Shown piece by piece: positions 10,446 to 21,388 of a DNA stretch of 64,000 nt; within the stretch, counting starts at the first letter, position 1, and each line of letters starts with the position of its first letter. The DNA is taken from positions 13,823,002-13,887,001 of the forward strand of contig CM029622.1 of NCBI GenBank assembly GCA_017311315.1, in the 5' to 3' direction. The stretch is from Dendrocalamus latiflorus (Eukaryota; Streptophyta; Magnoliopsida; Poales; Poaceae). A program made the position numbers and the translations under genes. The notes under the pieces are model-generated. The model was not told where the DNA came from. It searched no databases and worked only from the letters and a program-made list of their open reading frames with translations.

Positions 10446-11055
10446 TTGAGAGCTGACCAGATGCTATTGATGAAGGTATTTGACACCAGTAGACCACCAT
10501 TGTTGAATACACCCCCACTTTCGCTGACCCAAACAGGATGCCTGGCAAACAGTGCAGCTATATTTCTGACCGAAAAAAAGAGTTCGACCCAACATTAAGA
10601 TGTTCTTCAGTAATATTTTGTCTTCTAAAAAAAGGCCTTGCCATTCCTTGAGAGAATAAGATGGATTTAAGTTCAATTACATCCTTTCCATAAAGTTTAG
10701 CATTGACTCTTGCCCCAATTCCATGCCCGCTCAGCTCATTACCTGAAAAAACAAGAAAAATGGTAAAAATGTAGCTCACATTCTTAATGGTAAAAATGTA
10801 GCTCACATTATTACTTCTTATTTAATATGTTAGAATAGCTCCTGGATTGGAACAAAAGAGGTTATATGAAAGAGCTTAGTGCACAACAAAAGATACAGTA
10901 GATTACCGGATTCCCATGAGTCAACTAGGTATCCCTTTGAGATTGTGTATTTAACAAAGTTGTATGCATTTGTAGAATTCCATTTGCCTTCCCAGAAAGA
11001 ACGTCGGACATTATACCTTCTGTAGAGCGCATTCAGACCAAATGTGGCAATTGCT
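10446..11055 (-). pseudogene. Heparanase-like glycoside hydrolase (GH79) pseudogene
   Basis: Exon-like blocks with splice signals lie on the minus strand. 11055-10907 reads ATFGLNALYRRYN, then WNSTNAYNFVKYTISKGYL and VDSWESG. 10742-10661 continues NELSGHGIGARVNAKLYGK and DVIELKSIL. A third block near 10560-10455 reads VWVSESGGVFNNGG and LVSNTFINSIW. The order matches plant heparanase-like (endo-beta-glucuronidase) proteins: the split codon across the first intron gives the conserved GNELSG proton-donor motif, and SESGGVFNNGG is the nucleophile-side motif. The section normally between blocks two and three is missing, and the 3' end is cut off by the Gypsy fragment. The usual WEFGNE has become WESGNE. 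Confidence 0.75.
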
Positions 11056-11310
11056 CTGCAGATAAATGTTTGCTCCCCCATTAGCTAGTTCTGCTAAGCA
11101 TCTATAAATTGCATAAAGGGAAATGTCATACAAAATCCACACACTGCCAGAACTCAGAAGACATAAAAAATTGCAATCAAGTAGCTGCCTGGCCAAGACA
11201 ACAGCCTCAATTAGGCATCAACTTTTCAATTCATCTTTACACATATTTGTAACTCAATAACTGATAAGTGTGCCATATGTACTAGATGCATTAAGACATT
11301 TATAACTGAC

Positions 11311-11561
11311 CTCTAGTTTAGATTTATCTTCACGTAATGTTTCCATATCCAGTTGAATTTGTTTCAGCTGCAGAGCTAGACCTATATGTGGATGAGATGG
11401 ATTGCACAGACTGCACAGTCCATACCTATGCTTCATTATCATATTTCTCATCACTGCTAGAGAATCTGTCATCCTTTTTTCTGTCTTCTTTATCAGATGT
11501 GTCCAAACTTCCTGATGAATCAGTCTTTCCACCATCAAGCTTCTTCCTTTCCCTTCTCTCA
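11311..11561 (-). other. Exon-like block of an unidentified gene
   Basis: On the minus strand the block is preceded by a pyrimidine tract ending CAG and followed by GTCAGT. One frame is open throughout; another encodes a charged stretch with RERKKLDGGKTDSSGS before a stop. It may be an upstream exon of the GH79 pseudogene locus or of another damaged gene. I do not recognise it. Confidence 0.3.
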
Positions 11562-11993
11562 CTGAAAGGTCGACAGAAGCATTCAAAAGACAAAAGTAAT
11601 TGCAGAAATTACCAAAGGGCTCCCTCCATAAAGTAGAAATAGATAAGAAATTAAACTCAATGGTAGGTTGCAGTATAAATAATAGAACAAAGAGCGTGAC
11701 AAACAATAATCTACTTGGAAAAATTGAAGAATCAATCTATAGAGGCTTAATACACCCCAGAAGAATAAACGTGTCCCTGCTAGTAAATCACGCAGCATCA
11801 AACCCCTTGCGGACTGAGGAAGTGAGGTGTACTAGTTGAGCTGTTGAGTGTTGAGGTCTTGACTCTTGAGTAATGAGTACTAGTTGAGGAATCAGGAAAT
11901 GAACTGGACTACTGGAGTGAGGACTGATGAGGAGTGAGGAAGGAGTTCGCTCTCGGCTCTCGCTCGGTACTCGCCGTCACCGTCGCCACCTGC
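11562..11993. other. No gene seen; low-complexity GAG/TGAG tract
   Basis: From about 11816 to 11960 the sequence is a degenerate TGAGGA/TTGAG-rich tract. It is cut on the right by the LTR at 11994. On the minus strand it would be a T/C-rich leader for the exon-like block at 11311, but I cannot show that. Confidence 0.35.
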
Positions 11994-14215
11994 TGTAATA
12001 CCCCAAAAGTGATTCGAGAGTTAATAGATTAATTGGAGAGAAGGACCATATAGAAAAGAGTTAAATAGGGATTTTTAGAGGGGGGAATTTCTGAAAATCC
12101 TGGCAACCTGGGCCTGGGCCTTGGCCAAAGAGGTGGCTGGCCAAAAAGGGGGGAGGCACCCCTCCCCCAAACCCTAGCCGCCACCCCTTGTCCCCCTCTC
12201 CTCTCCCCTTGTGGCCACCACCCCCCTCAACCCCTTGCGCCTCCCATGTCCAGCAGCACCTCCTCCTCCATTGAAGCCCCCTACTGTTGGTGAAGAAGAT
12301 CCCCTTTGCTGCCGGTCGAGAGGAGGAAGGAGATCGATCACCGGGAGGTGTTTTTGACCTGGAAGTCGGAGAAGAGGAAAAGAAAAGGGAAAAGGAAGGG
12401 AGAGAGAGATCGCATGGTGTTCATCGTGTTATTCAGCGGTTCGTCAAGAGTAACCCCTATTTCCCCCCGGTTAGATGCATATTTAATTGTTGTAGCAATG
12501 TCGGTATTGTGGTCTGTTTAGGACAGATGGTGTTAGATGGTCGTTTTAATATAGTTTTGTGTGGATTTAGTTCTGGATTTCTCCTAGAGGATTGTAGAGG
12601 ACGTCGCCATCTTTCCATGAAGTTCTAGAACACGTCGTTTCGACCTCTGTAGCAGACGTTATGATTTTTTAGTGGGACTGTTCTGCAGATTTGTGGGTTT
12701 TCTGTCAGGTTTTGGTAAATTGGGTTATGCGATTAGAAAAAGGGAGAATTAGAGAAGCTCAGTATAATGAAAGTTGTAGATAATTATCTCAGCTTTCCAG
12801 GAAGCCTAAGAACTCGTGATTCTAACACTCGTACTGAAAGTTATGGTATTTTTAGTACTCTATCCAGAGAACCCAATGTGAAATTGATGTTTTAGAAATC
12901 TGGCTTGTGAGGGTATAATTTGGCCGATTCAGGGAGGTTCACCAACTAGGTTTAGATGGAGGATTTAATTATCTTTCCATAAAATCTAAAAACACCTCAC
13001 CTGGACTTCCGTACCAATAGATATGGATTTTTAAAGTTGACTATCCACAGAGGGTGCAGATCGACCTGTAGGATTTGGGGATTGGAACCGAGTTAGGCGT
13101 TTTGCGAGTTCGTGATTGTTCTTTTTATATAGTGTCGGTCCACTAATGTTATCTTAGCATACATTATAATTATTATTCAGGTGGTGGATTGATCCCGGGG
13201 GCAGCACGTTCTGCATGTCCCTCGTCCTCTCACGGTTAAGGCAAGTATAATGATGGGTTAAATTGATATTGTAGAATGTCAATGTTTGGTTTATATTGTG
13301 AGCAATTGTGTTCATGGTTGTGATGAAGGAGCACCTATTAATGTTCATGGTTGTTTATAAGTTATGAATTTCATGAGTATTCCTTGTGCAAGGTTGTTGT
13401 GGATGCATGTTTTTATTAAATTGAGACTTTCATACACATGCATCATGTTGGCTTAATGAAGTCTTGGTCATGCGATGACCAAGCATTTGCTGAGGTCCCC
13501 GTCATGTTGATGACGGGCTGAAGGTCCCCATACTTGCGGAGTATGGGCAATTGGTCCCTGTACCAGATGGTACATGCATGGTGTGCATCGACGAATGCAC
13601 ACTTTGCATTACCGGTAAAATGCAAAAGAGAAAGAGATAAAGATATTGTTGATCATACTGCATAGCATGATTTATATAAGTAATTGTTGGACGTTCTTAT
13701 GAAATGGTGTTCATGTATGTTCTTGTTACCCTTTGTTATATTTGCTGAGTCGTTGGACTCACCCTTGTTGTTTGTTGTGTTTTTAGGTACCTTTATGAGA
13801 TCGGTATGCATGGGGCAAAGGAAGGATTAGTCTTGTTGCACTTTGCACGATCAACCCATAATGGCAAGAAAGGAAGAAATTAAATAGTAGAAGAATGAAT
13901 TACTTTAAGTATCTTTATAATCATTGCTTGCTGAAAATTAAACTGTAATAAATGAATAGAATGTTTATGGTGTTCCTGTTCTTTATCAAGATGCTAGTCC
14001 TATGAATGTCCTAGTTACCCATAGAAAATTTTGTTTAGTCTTGGTCGAAATACCAGTTGGATATCTATTCTTATTAAATCTGCTCGTTGAAACCTCTGGT
14101 ATAGATAACTATTCAGGGGAGGTTCTGCCGAAATTTGGTGAGACGTATTTAGTTTTTCCTTGTTACATTACTAGTTTGGTAGCATTCCAGGTCAATGATT
14201 GCCTGGGGTGTTACA
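11994..14215 (+). mobile_element. 5' LTR of a Gypsy-type retrotransposon (2222 bp)
   Basis: The LTR begins TGTAATACCCCAAAAG and ends GGGGTGTTACA, a TG..CA pair with inverted ends. It is followed two bases later by a primer-binding site. Inside are a GC-rich exon-like stretch (12160-12420) and the TGAGTCGTTGGACTCACCC block (about 13746-13765) shared in inverse orientation with the LTR at 2069. No matching 3' LTR is present in the window, so the element is truncated or its other end was lost. Confidence 0.85.
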
Positions 14216-14217
14216 GT

Positions 14218-14229
14218 TGGTATCAGAGC
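14218..14229 (+). promoter_or_regulatory. Primer-binding site (initiator Met tRNA type)
   Basis: TGGTATCAGAGC, two bases downstream of the LTR end at 14215, is the standard plant sequence complementary to the 3' end of initiator tRNA-Met, used to prime minus-strand DNA synthesis. Confidence 0.95.
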
Positions 14230-15105
14230 GGGCTGCAGGTCCGTGGTTAACGAAATATTCTGCTCTTACAAAATAAAGGGGAGAATAAATAGATGTTTGT
14301 GGTAAACACATAAAATTGTTAGTGGATTCATGTCGATCATAAAAAGGGAACGATAGTGTGGATTCTGAGAGAAATAAATTGGTGGAGTCTAAATGAATAG
14401 ATAGGCTAGATAGATGATTTGAATGATTTTTGGAGAATTAGGGAGTGCAAAGATACTTGCTGGATTACGACACTGATAACTAATATAAAATTCTTGGAAG
14501 ATATTGGCGATAATGGGATTAATAGGATTTGATCGATTACTAAATGAGTCAATTGAATTTTTGGGAATTTGGAGATATGATATTTGGAGTATAGACATGA
14601 TCAATAATGTTCCTGGTGGATGTATATTAGGGAATTAGTTAGACATGGGAAATGGAAAATAGGGTGGGTCACTGGAGGAGCAAATTATGGTTTTGGATCA
14701 ATAACCAAAAGGATTGAATTGTTAGAAAGTCCTGATACAAATGATATCGGTGGATTTGAAAGTAATTATGTTAGAAAATTATTAGAATTCAGAAGTGAGG
14801 AGTTGATGAATAGCAATTACAAGATTGGATTATTAGGAATTCAAAACACAAAAGATATTGGTTATTGGTGAACTTTAAATAAATGATAACATTCGCTGTT
14901 TGGAGTTTTAAACAGCACTCAATATAGAAAGTGTGTGTTCGGTGGATTAATTAAATGATGTCACTCGCTGTTTGGAGTCTTAGACATCAATCAATAAAGA
15001 AAGTGCATTGTCGGTGGATTAAGTCAATTATGGCAATCGCTGTGGGGAGTTTAGGAAGCAATAACAACACTATGATTAAATAAAAATAATGTTACTAAAA
15101 GCAAT
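14230..15105 (+). mobile_element. Non-coding leader remnant of the 2.2-kb-LTR element
   Basis: The sequence after the primer-binding site is AT-rich and has no gag or pol. At about 14873-15060 an imperfect unit of about 75 bp (CGCTGTTTGGAGT ... GTCGGTGGATTAA) repeats three times. The junction to the next retroelement lies somewhere after 15100 and cannot be fixed by eye. Confidence 0.5.
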
Positions 15106-15544
15106 TTATGGCAAATAAAATAACCCGAGCCTCTCCTTTGATAAGCCATGCATACTATTTATTTGCATCCTGTGTGTTGGCTCGCGGAGCACGGTGGTTT
15201 GTGCTCACACTCGTTTTCACAACAAATCCAGAACCAGGAATCAGATCACTACGCTCCAGCAACACTATTGGTCATGGTGGCAGAGAAGATGAAGACGTCA
15301 AGAGCTAGGTCGCGAACTCCCAGTCGGCCGCCTGTGGGCATGCCCTGAGGGTCCCACTTGTGTGCTTCTTTTTCGCTGCTGCATTTTATGGATTTCGGCC
15401 TAATCGGCCCATGTGTAAGTCTTCTATTATATTTACACTTCTGCATGATATGTACTTTGATGTTCAGAACTGCAACCTGTGAGCACTATCTACTGATCCA
15501 GGGAATAGTGCGGTGGAATCACAGGGGATGCCGGATGTTAAAAT

Positions 15545-16200
15545 CTGGGCTCCTACAACTTGAGCTCCCCCGCCTTATCTGAATACTATGATCAGAGTAC
15601 GAGATTTGTCCCAAGCAAGCTTGTTGGTCTCCTTTCCATACCCAGTCTGGTAAACCGGATTATTAACCATATCATTCTTCTCAAGAATGGGAATTATAAT
15701 GCCATAAGAGGCCATGCATGGAACCTAATTGACTATGTTATGCAAAATCGCAAATTTGATGTGGTTAATCTTATTATCCGGGAAATAGCATCCTCTAAAA
15801 TGTATGATCAAAAGGATAAATTACGCTCCATACATCATGGCCTTGATCCTTCGGAAGATCAAATTCCATGGTGGTTTGGGTAGCATCCACAAGGCTTACA
15901 AGCCTTGAGAAGATCCTCTAATTCCTCCAGCTTTCCGTCCTCAAGCTCAACAGCAAGAAGAGCCTGCAGCAGCACCACGAGAAGAAGAATAAGTCTCTCT
16001 CTCTCAGATATACTCGGCTATTATCCAGATTCGCGACTCTTAGACTGAGGCGTTCGCTTCTCTTTCCTCCAGAATGGACTCTATTGATGAGAGAGTCACC
16101 TCTATTGAGCATGCATTGGCTCGTCCTCCATCTCCAGTCTGGTTTGGTCGCTGTCATCATCATGATCCTTCCTCTCAAGGACCACAAAAGTAGTCTTTTT
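15545..16200 (+). pseudogene. Retroelement accessory/ENV-like ORF remnant upstream of a Sirevirus-like 3' LTR
   Basis: A plus-strand frame of about 107 codons (15560-15883) includes FVPSKLVGLLSIPSLVNRII and HAWNLIDYVMQNRKFDV, resembling a plant retroelement protein region usually found downstream of pol. It ends in a stop after IPWWFG; further segments continue in other frames to about 16190. Its position, before an intergenic spacer, polypurine tract and LTR, suits the accessory (envelope-like) ORF described for some Sireviruses, but that identity is inferred from position and vague resemblance only. Confidence 0.4.
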
Positions 16201-16289
16201 GGTCATTTGATGCCAAAGGGGAAGAAGACATGAAAGGGGAAGCATAAGAAAGGAAGAGAAGAAGTCTATCTATCTATATATTTGAATAT

Positions 16290-16437
16290 GTAATGAAATG
16301 ATTTTATGATGTAATGACCTTATGCATTATATCTCAATGCTATGCCTTATGATGTAATGACCTTATGCACTCTATCTCAATGCTATACCTTATGATGTAA
16401 TGACATTATGTACTCTATCTCAATGCTATGCCTATGT
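16290..16437 (+). repeat. Tandem repeat, about 43-bp unit, three copies
   Basis: GATGTAATGACCTTATGCA followed by a (TATCTCAATGCTATGCC)-like half recurs at about 16310, 16353 and 16395. It lies in the untranslated spacer of the retroelement and is of no coding value. Confidence 0.75.
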
Positions 16438-16771
16438 TAAATTTGAAAGTATATGCATCTTATACTTAATTGTTACATTTTTCGTAATTTCTTTTCTTCC
16501 TCAAGGTCAACAAACAAGTGAAACTCCGTCAAATGTTCTCAAAAATTATTACACATGCTTGCAAAATTTTCTCTCATTTATATGCACATGTTTATGGGGA
16601 GCTTTCCTTGTATTGACTTTAAAAGCAACTAATTCTCTAAAACTCATGTGAGATCATTACAAGAATTACTTATTTTCAAAGTCACAAAAGAATATACAAC
16701 TAGTTTTCAAACAAGTGGTATATTCAAAACTTTATTCACCTCACATAATATTTGTATTGTCATCAATTACC

Positions 16772-18198
16772 AAAAAGGGGAGATTGAAAGCATCTAGGAC
16801 CTTAAAAATGGTTTTAGTATTTAATGAATTTATGTGAATATGGGACCAACATGTTTATTGGGTGTTTAAAAGGTTTAGTCCCTAAAATAATGATGAGACA
16901 CATGCTAAGGGTCAACATGAAGATCGAAGTGGCTCAAGACAAAGGTATATGTAGACTAGGATCCTTTTTCATTTTTACCGGTCTTAGGAGAAAGGATGAA
17001 AGACCAGATTGTAGGATAAATGCCGTAGTATTAAGAGGGATCATGGCTACTAACTTGATAGCATATTCTTGTGCCATTTGGATCAATTTAGGGTTATGCA
17101 TTCTTTTGAAACTAAAATTGATAGCCAATCTGTGCTCTGTCTGGACAATCAAAAGTACTAGAGTGCAAACAATGGTACTTCTGCTTTCTGGAATTTCCGT
17201 CAAAATGAGCGGAACGTTTTTTTTCCAGAGAACACCCTCGGAGTCAATTTGTCTCTATGGAAAATGGAAGTACCGCAGTTTCAATGGCAGAACTACCATA
17301 GAAAGGTAGTACCGCAACCTTAAACGGTACTTCCGGAGCACAAAAGTTCCGAAAATCCGGGCGGAATGTTTTTTTAGAGAGCGCCAACTCTTGGCCTCAA
17401 AGCAAACGGAAGTACTGCACCGAAATTTCGGAACTTCCGAATATCGGAACTACCGAGATTACAATGGCGGTAGTTCCACACCGACTTCCAATGGCTAGTT
17501 CAGAAGCTCTAAAATAGCCGTTATTGCTGTGTCAGAACAGATACAGTAGTACCGGCCAAGGAACGGTGGTACTTCCGCTCACCCTGATTTTTCAGAGATT
17601 GCCCTATAACGGCTAGTTTTCGTTGGTGAGGGTATAAATACTCTCCCACCTGCTCAAGGACGGATACATGAGACTCTATTGAATACCCTTGAGCATTGAG
17701 CATTCACTCCACACCTCAATTTCACATTGTGCATTCATTTGATGTGGTTGAGCCAAAATAAGTGCATTTCATCTCTAGATTGATTCTTTTGGCACTTAAT
17801 TGCCGTCAAGCGAAGCTGTGATTTTTTTACTCTTGGTGCTTGCCGGCACCTGGATGGCTTGGCGGGAACTTGCGCGATGACCTCTTCAAGAAGGTTGTGA
17901 AGAAGCCCGGCACCGATTTGTGAGTGGTTTGGTGTCCACCATCTTCGAAGTGGAGAAAGGACAACCATTAGCGGATTGAGGAGCTGAGGCTTAATAAGTG
18001 GAGACTATCTAAATCACTTGGGCTTTCCTCAATGTGGATTAGTGGAAATAGGCAAGTTTTCGATTACCACGGTAAAATATTGTGTATAAATTGGTTATTT
18101 CTTTGTCTCTTCTTTCCACTCTTGTATCTCTAGTGTATTATGATTGTCATATTTATTTGTGCTAAAGCTATTCTTATAAAGACTTGTGCTTGTAGTCC
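16772..18198 (+). mobile_element. Sirevirus-like (Copia) polypurine tract and 3' LTR, truncated
   Basis: AAAAAGGGGAGAT (16772-16784) is a polypurine tract, followed by TGAAAGCATCTAGGACC, the usual start of this LTR class. The preceding TTGTCATCAATTACC is also characteristic. Inside the LTR are many palindromic CGGTAGTACCG / GGAACTTCCG-type motifs (17170-17580) and a TATA box at 17633. No terminal CA with a flanking duplication is visible; the LTR seems cut at about 18198, where a gene fragment begins. Confidence 0.75.
17633..17640 (+). promoter_or_regulatory. LTR TATA box
   Basis: TATAAATA within GGTATAAATACTCTCC, about 850 bp into the LTR and followed by a C/T-rich stretch. This is the expected U3 promoter position in this LTR class. 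Confidence 0.7.
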
Positions 18199-18500
18199 GC
18201 TCGACGCTCTGCCTTAGTCGCTCGTACAATGCCACCATCGCCGGCTCGACGGTCACATAATCCGCGTTCCCAAAGAATTCCTCGAGGAAGCCTGATGGTG
18301 GCGGTGTGTCAGGGGCCAGGGTGGGGTCGCGGATGGTGTAGATCTTGCATGCCTCGTCGATGGAGCGGTGAGGAAGGCGAAGGGGGAGGGAGATGCGATG
18401 GGCGGGTCCGGGAGGGAGAGGCGGTCGAATAGGAGGCGCTCGGTGGTGTCGCGTGGTAGGCGCGAGGAGAAGGGGAGGCGGCCAAGAGGGAGTTAGGGGC
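18199..18500 (-). pseudogene. Fragment of an unidentified plant gene (first-exon-like)
   Basis: On the minus strand one frame reads RSIDEACKIYTIRDPTLAPD, then TPPPSGFLEEFFGNADYV and TVEPAMVALYERLRQSVER. Upstream, another frame carries TERLLFDRLSLPDPPIA, so a frameshift separates them. It looks like the N-terminal part of a real plant protein, but I do not recognise the family. It is bounded on one side by the truncated Sirevirus-like LTR. Confidence 0.5.
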
Positions 18501-18599
18501 TAGGGTTAGGAAACCTTTCCCCTCCCTCATTCTACAAAAGCATAGCCCAAAAGCAAGTAATGTCTGGGAATCGATCCAACTTCTGCCCAAATTCCCTCC

Positions 18600-18882
18600 A
18601 TTCCATTTCCATGGATCCTTTTCCCAATTTGTGAACTGGTCCTTAGAAGGTTGGTTTCAGAATATTATAGATCCATGATGCAAAGAAGATACACCTGGAG
18701 ATCAACATATTGGATATTGTCAAGATGAAGAGAGGCGAAATCATGTCGCCCATGAGTTGACTCAAGTCAGAAAAGTGGGATCAATGCGTTGTGAGTTAGG
18801 TTCATGCTCCCAATAAAATTGTTCCGTTGCTTTGTCACCTTTGTAAAGACTTGTGCCTTGTCTGTAATTAATAAATCTCTCT
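18600..18882 (+). other. Possible LINE RNase H tail
   Basis: A frame containing HVAHELTQVRKVGSM followed by a cysteine/phenylalanine-rich tail and AATAAA-like sequence resembles the C-terminal RNase H end of plant L1 LINEs. It is short and degenerate, so this is a weak call. It forms the left flank of the next LINE insertion. Confidence 0.3.
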
Positions 18883-18899
18883 TTACCTCAAAAAAGAGA

Positions 18900-19597
18900 T
18901 GCTGAGATTGATGAAGATGTGAGCCATAGGATAAGAGCGAGGTGGGTGAAATGGCGCCAATCATCTGGTGTCCTATGTGACAAAAAAGTCCCTAAAAAGT
19001 TAAAGGGTAAGTTCTATAGGATGACGATCAGACCAGCAATGCTATATGGAGCAGAATATTGGGTGACTAAAACACAACATATACAAAAGATGAGTGTAGC
19101 AGAAATAAGGATACTACAGTGGATTTGTGGTCACACAAGACGGGATCGCATCCGCAATGATGATATACATGATAGGGTTGGGGTAGCACCTATTGAAGAG
19201 AAGCTTATCCAACATCACTTGAGATGGTTTGGACATATCTAACAGAGGCCTCCTGAGGCATCGGTACGTAGTGGAATTTTAAGACATACTAAAAATATCA
19301 GAAGAGGCAAAGGTCGACTAAGACTAACGTGGGAGGAAACAGTGTAAAGAGACTTGAGGGATTGGAATGTGTCTTAAGAATTAGCTTTGGATAGGAGTGC
19401 TTGGAAGTTAGCGATCCATGTATCGGACCATAAGAAAGTTTAGGGGCAATGTTTTAGCCTCTTGGCTCAGATGGCATTATGTACAGCTTCGGGTTTTAGC
19501 ATTGTCGATTTTATTTCAAGACTCTCATCTCTTTAAAGTTGAGGAGGTTTCATTCCTAGCCTACCCATCTTGGTTGGGATAAAAGGCTTTGTTGTTG
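18900..19597 (+). mobile_element. 5'-truncated L1-type LINE with 17-bp target-site duplication
   Basis: A plus-strand frame encodes the C-terminal part of a plant LINE reverse transcriptase: WVKWRQSSGVLCDKKVPKKL, GKFYRMTIRPAMLYGAEYW, RILQWICGHTRRDRIRND and HLRWFGHI, with stops further on (for example after RLTWEETV). The 3' end carries a TTG-repeat tail (TTTGTTGTTG). TTACCTCAAAAAAGAGA flanks both ends (18883-18899 and 19598-19614), a target-site duplication typical of target-primed reverse transcription. Only about 0.7 kb of the element was inserted. Confidence 0.9.
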
Positions 19598-19688
19598 TTA
19601 CCTCAAAAAAGAGAGATCTACTTTGGAGTGTCAAATCAAAAGTTAGATCATGCTATAGGGATCACAAGTTTTGGAAGGTTGGGAACTA

Positions 19689-20363
19689 CTACCTCCATTC
19701 TTTTTACTTATCATTTTGGATATTGACATGGTTCCCAATACAACCTTTGACCATTAATTTTTTACGTGTTGGAATAAGTATAATTTACCCCTTGAACTAT
19801 TGAGATTCGTCTACCTAACCCCCTAATCTACAAAATTGTCGAAACAATGCCCTCAATTTTGTAAACCTATTTACTTAACCCCCAAGAGTGGTTGGCAGGG
19901 CGGTTTTGCACATTTGGCATTGTACCATTTTGCTACCAAGGTGTCGCATCGTCTCCCTCCTCTCGAACCTCGTCCAGACCCCCTCTCCCCAAGGTGCCAC
20001 GTGTGCAAAACCACCCTACCAAACCACTCTTGTGGGTTAAGTAGGGTTTACAAAATTGAGGGCACTGTTTAGGCGTTTTTGTAGATCAGGGATTAAGTAG
20101 ATGAACCTCAATAGTTTAGAGGGTAAATTAGACTTATTCCTTATATTCTATAAAAAGCTATTAAAAGTATAATAACATAAGTACTTTTTTTAGAGTAACA
20201 TAGGAGTACTTTTTTTTAGAGTAACATAGGAGTACTTTTAATGACAAATGTAATAGTATGATTCTTATGTGATATCCACATACTTTTATGTGTATTCATG
20301 GCCAAAGTTTTCGAAGGTTGATTGCACACATCCTAAACAATGAGGAAAAAAGAACAATGGGAG
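19689..20363. mobile_element. Stowaway-type MITE interrupted by another element
   Basis: The termini are CTACCTCCATTCTTTTT (left) and GAACAATGGGAG (right; inverse CTCCCATTGTTC), each flanked by TA, as in Stowaway (Tc1/mariner-derived) MITEs. About 370 bp in the middle is a separate fold-back element. A 33-bp unit (TTTTTTAGAGTAACATAGGA...) is duplicated at about 20184-20240. Confidence 0.7.
19771..20140. mobile_element. Fold-back MITE nested in the Stowaway element
   Basis: The first 65 bp (GGAATAAGTATAATTTACCC...) and the last 65 bp are imperfect inverted repeats (..GGGTAAATTAGACTTATTCC), so the element can fold almost end to end. The centre is GC-rich. No clear target-site duplication was found, so the superfamily is undetermined. 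Confidence 0.75.
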
Positions 20364-21388
20364 TAGCAATCTCTAATGCAAAATAATTTCGCCTACAATC
20401 TCGAGAACACTCAACCTGACTATCTAATGTACAATCGATCATGAAAATAATCAAATAATAGTGGGGCAATGTATTTTTTACAAGGTACAAAGAATAAAAG
20501 TATTTTTTTATAAGATACAATGGATTGCCTTTTTCTATAGGTTTACATACTAAGGCACCAAGCCGCTGCAATGAAAGTTATAAAGGGTAGTACTATTTGT
20601 CAAGGAGCCTATAGCACTCTTTCGAGGAGCATAGGAACATAAGGCATATTCATATTGGTTTTTGCTCATGGCTTCAAGCCAATATGAACACCTGACTTTC
20701 CAAAGTGGCTTCTTCACTCCTCCTACTTCCATCTCACTCTGAGAATAAGGCATGGGGTCATGGATGCATCACGCATCTCATTCTTGTCTCGCACACACAT
20801 CTCTCCCTCATTTTTCCCCTGCTAGCCCCCTCCTTCTAAAAGCCGCTTCTTTTAGGCACTACTATTTATTTCAATCCAAAGTCATCAGCTATAGCCAATA
20901 GTCAATATGAACAGACCCATGATGCCACTAATCATTGTTTCCTTCCATATCCATATATCATGGGTAGCATTGGAACCAGCAAATCTAGGTGTACCAACAC
21001 CAAGGTGCTAAGTATTAAGGTTGATATCTATCTGCTTCCTTTACCCTCTATCAATATGCTTGTTGTTCCTCTCACGCAATCACTTCCTTTTTGACTTTTT
21101 TAGGTGAAACTTGTGCACTTGAGTTGTCAATTTTTGATATGTTAACAATCATCCCTGTATATGAATTATTATATACAATATAAATTATAAATAATAACCA
21201 TGTCATGTGGAAGAAGAACTTTGTCTTCAAATAAACGTGCATATCGGATTGCGTAAAATGTTAATGTAAAAGAGGCCACATATAAACTAAATTGCATCAG
21301 TCTTCAAAAAAGAGTAAATTTAATCATCTCCTAAACATGTCGAATTTTATCATTCTCAGGACCGGATTACCTAGATCTAAACCCTCTG
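20364..21388. other. Intergenic, no gene seen
   Basis: AT-rich sequence with short frames only (fewer than 95 codons, no motif). I saw no terminal repeats. Confidence 0.5.
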
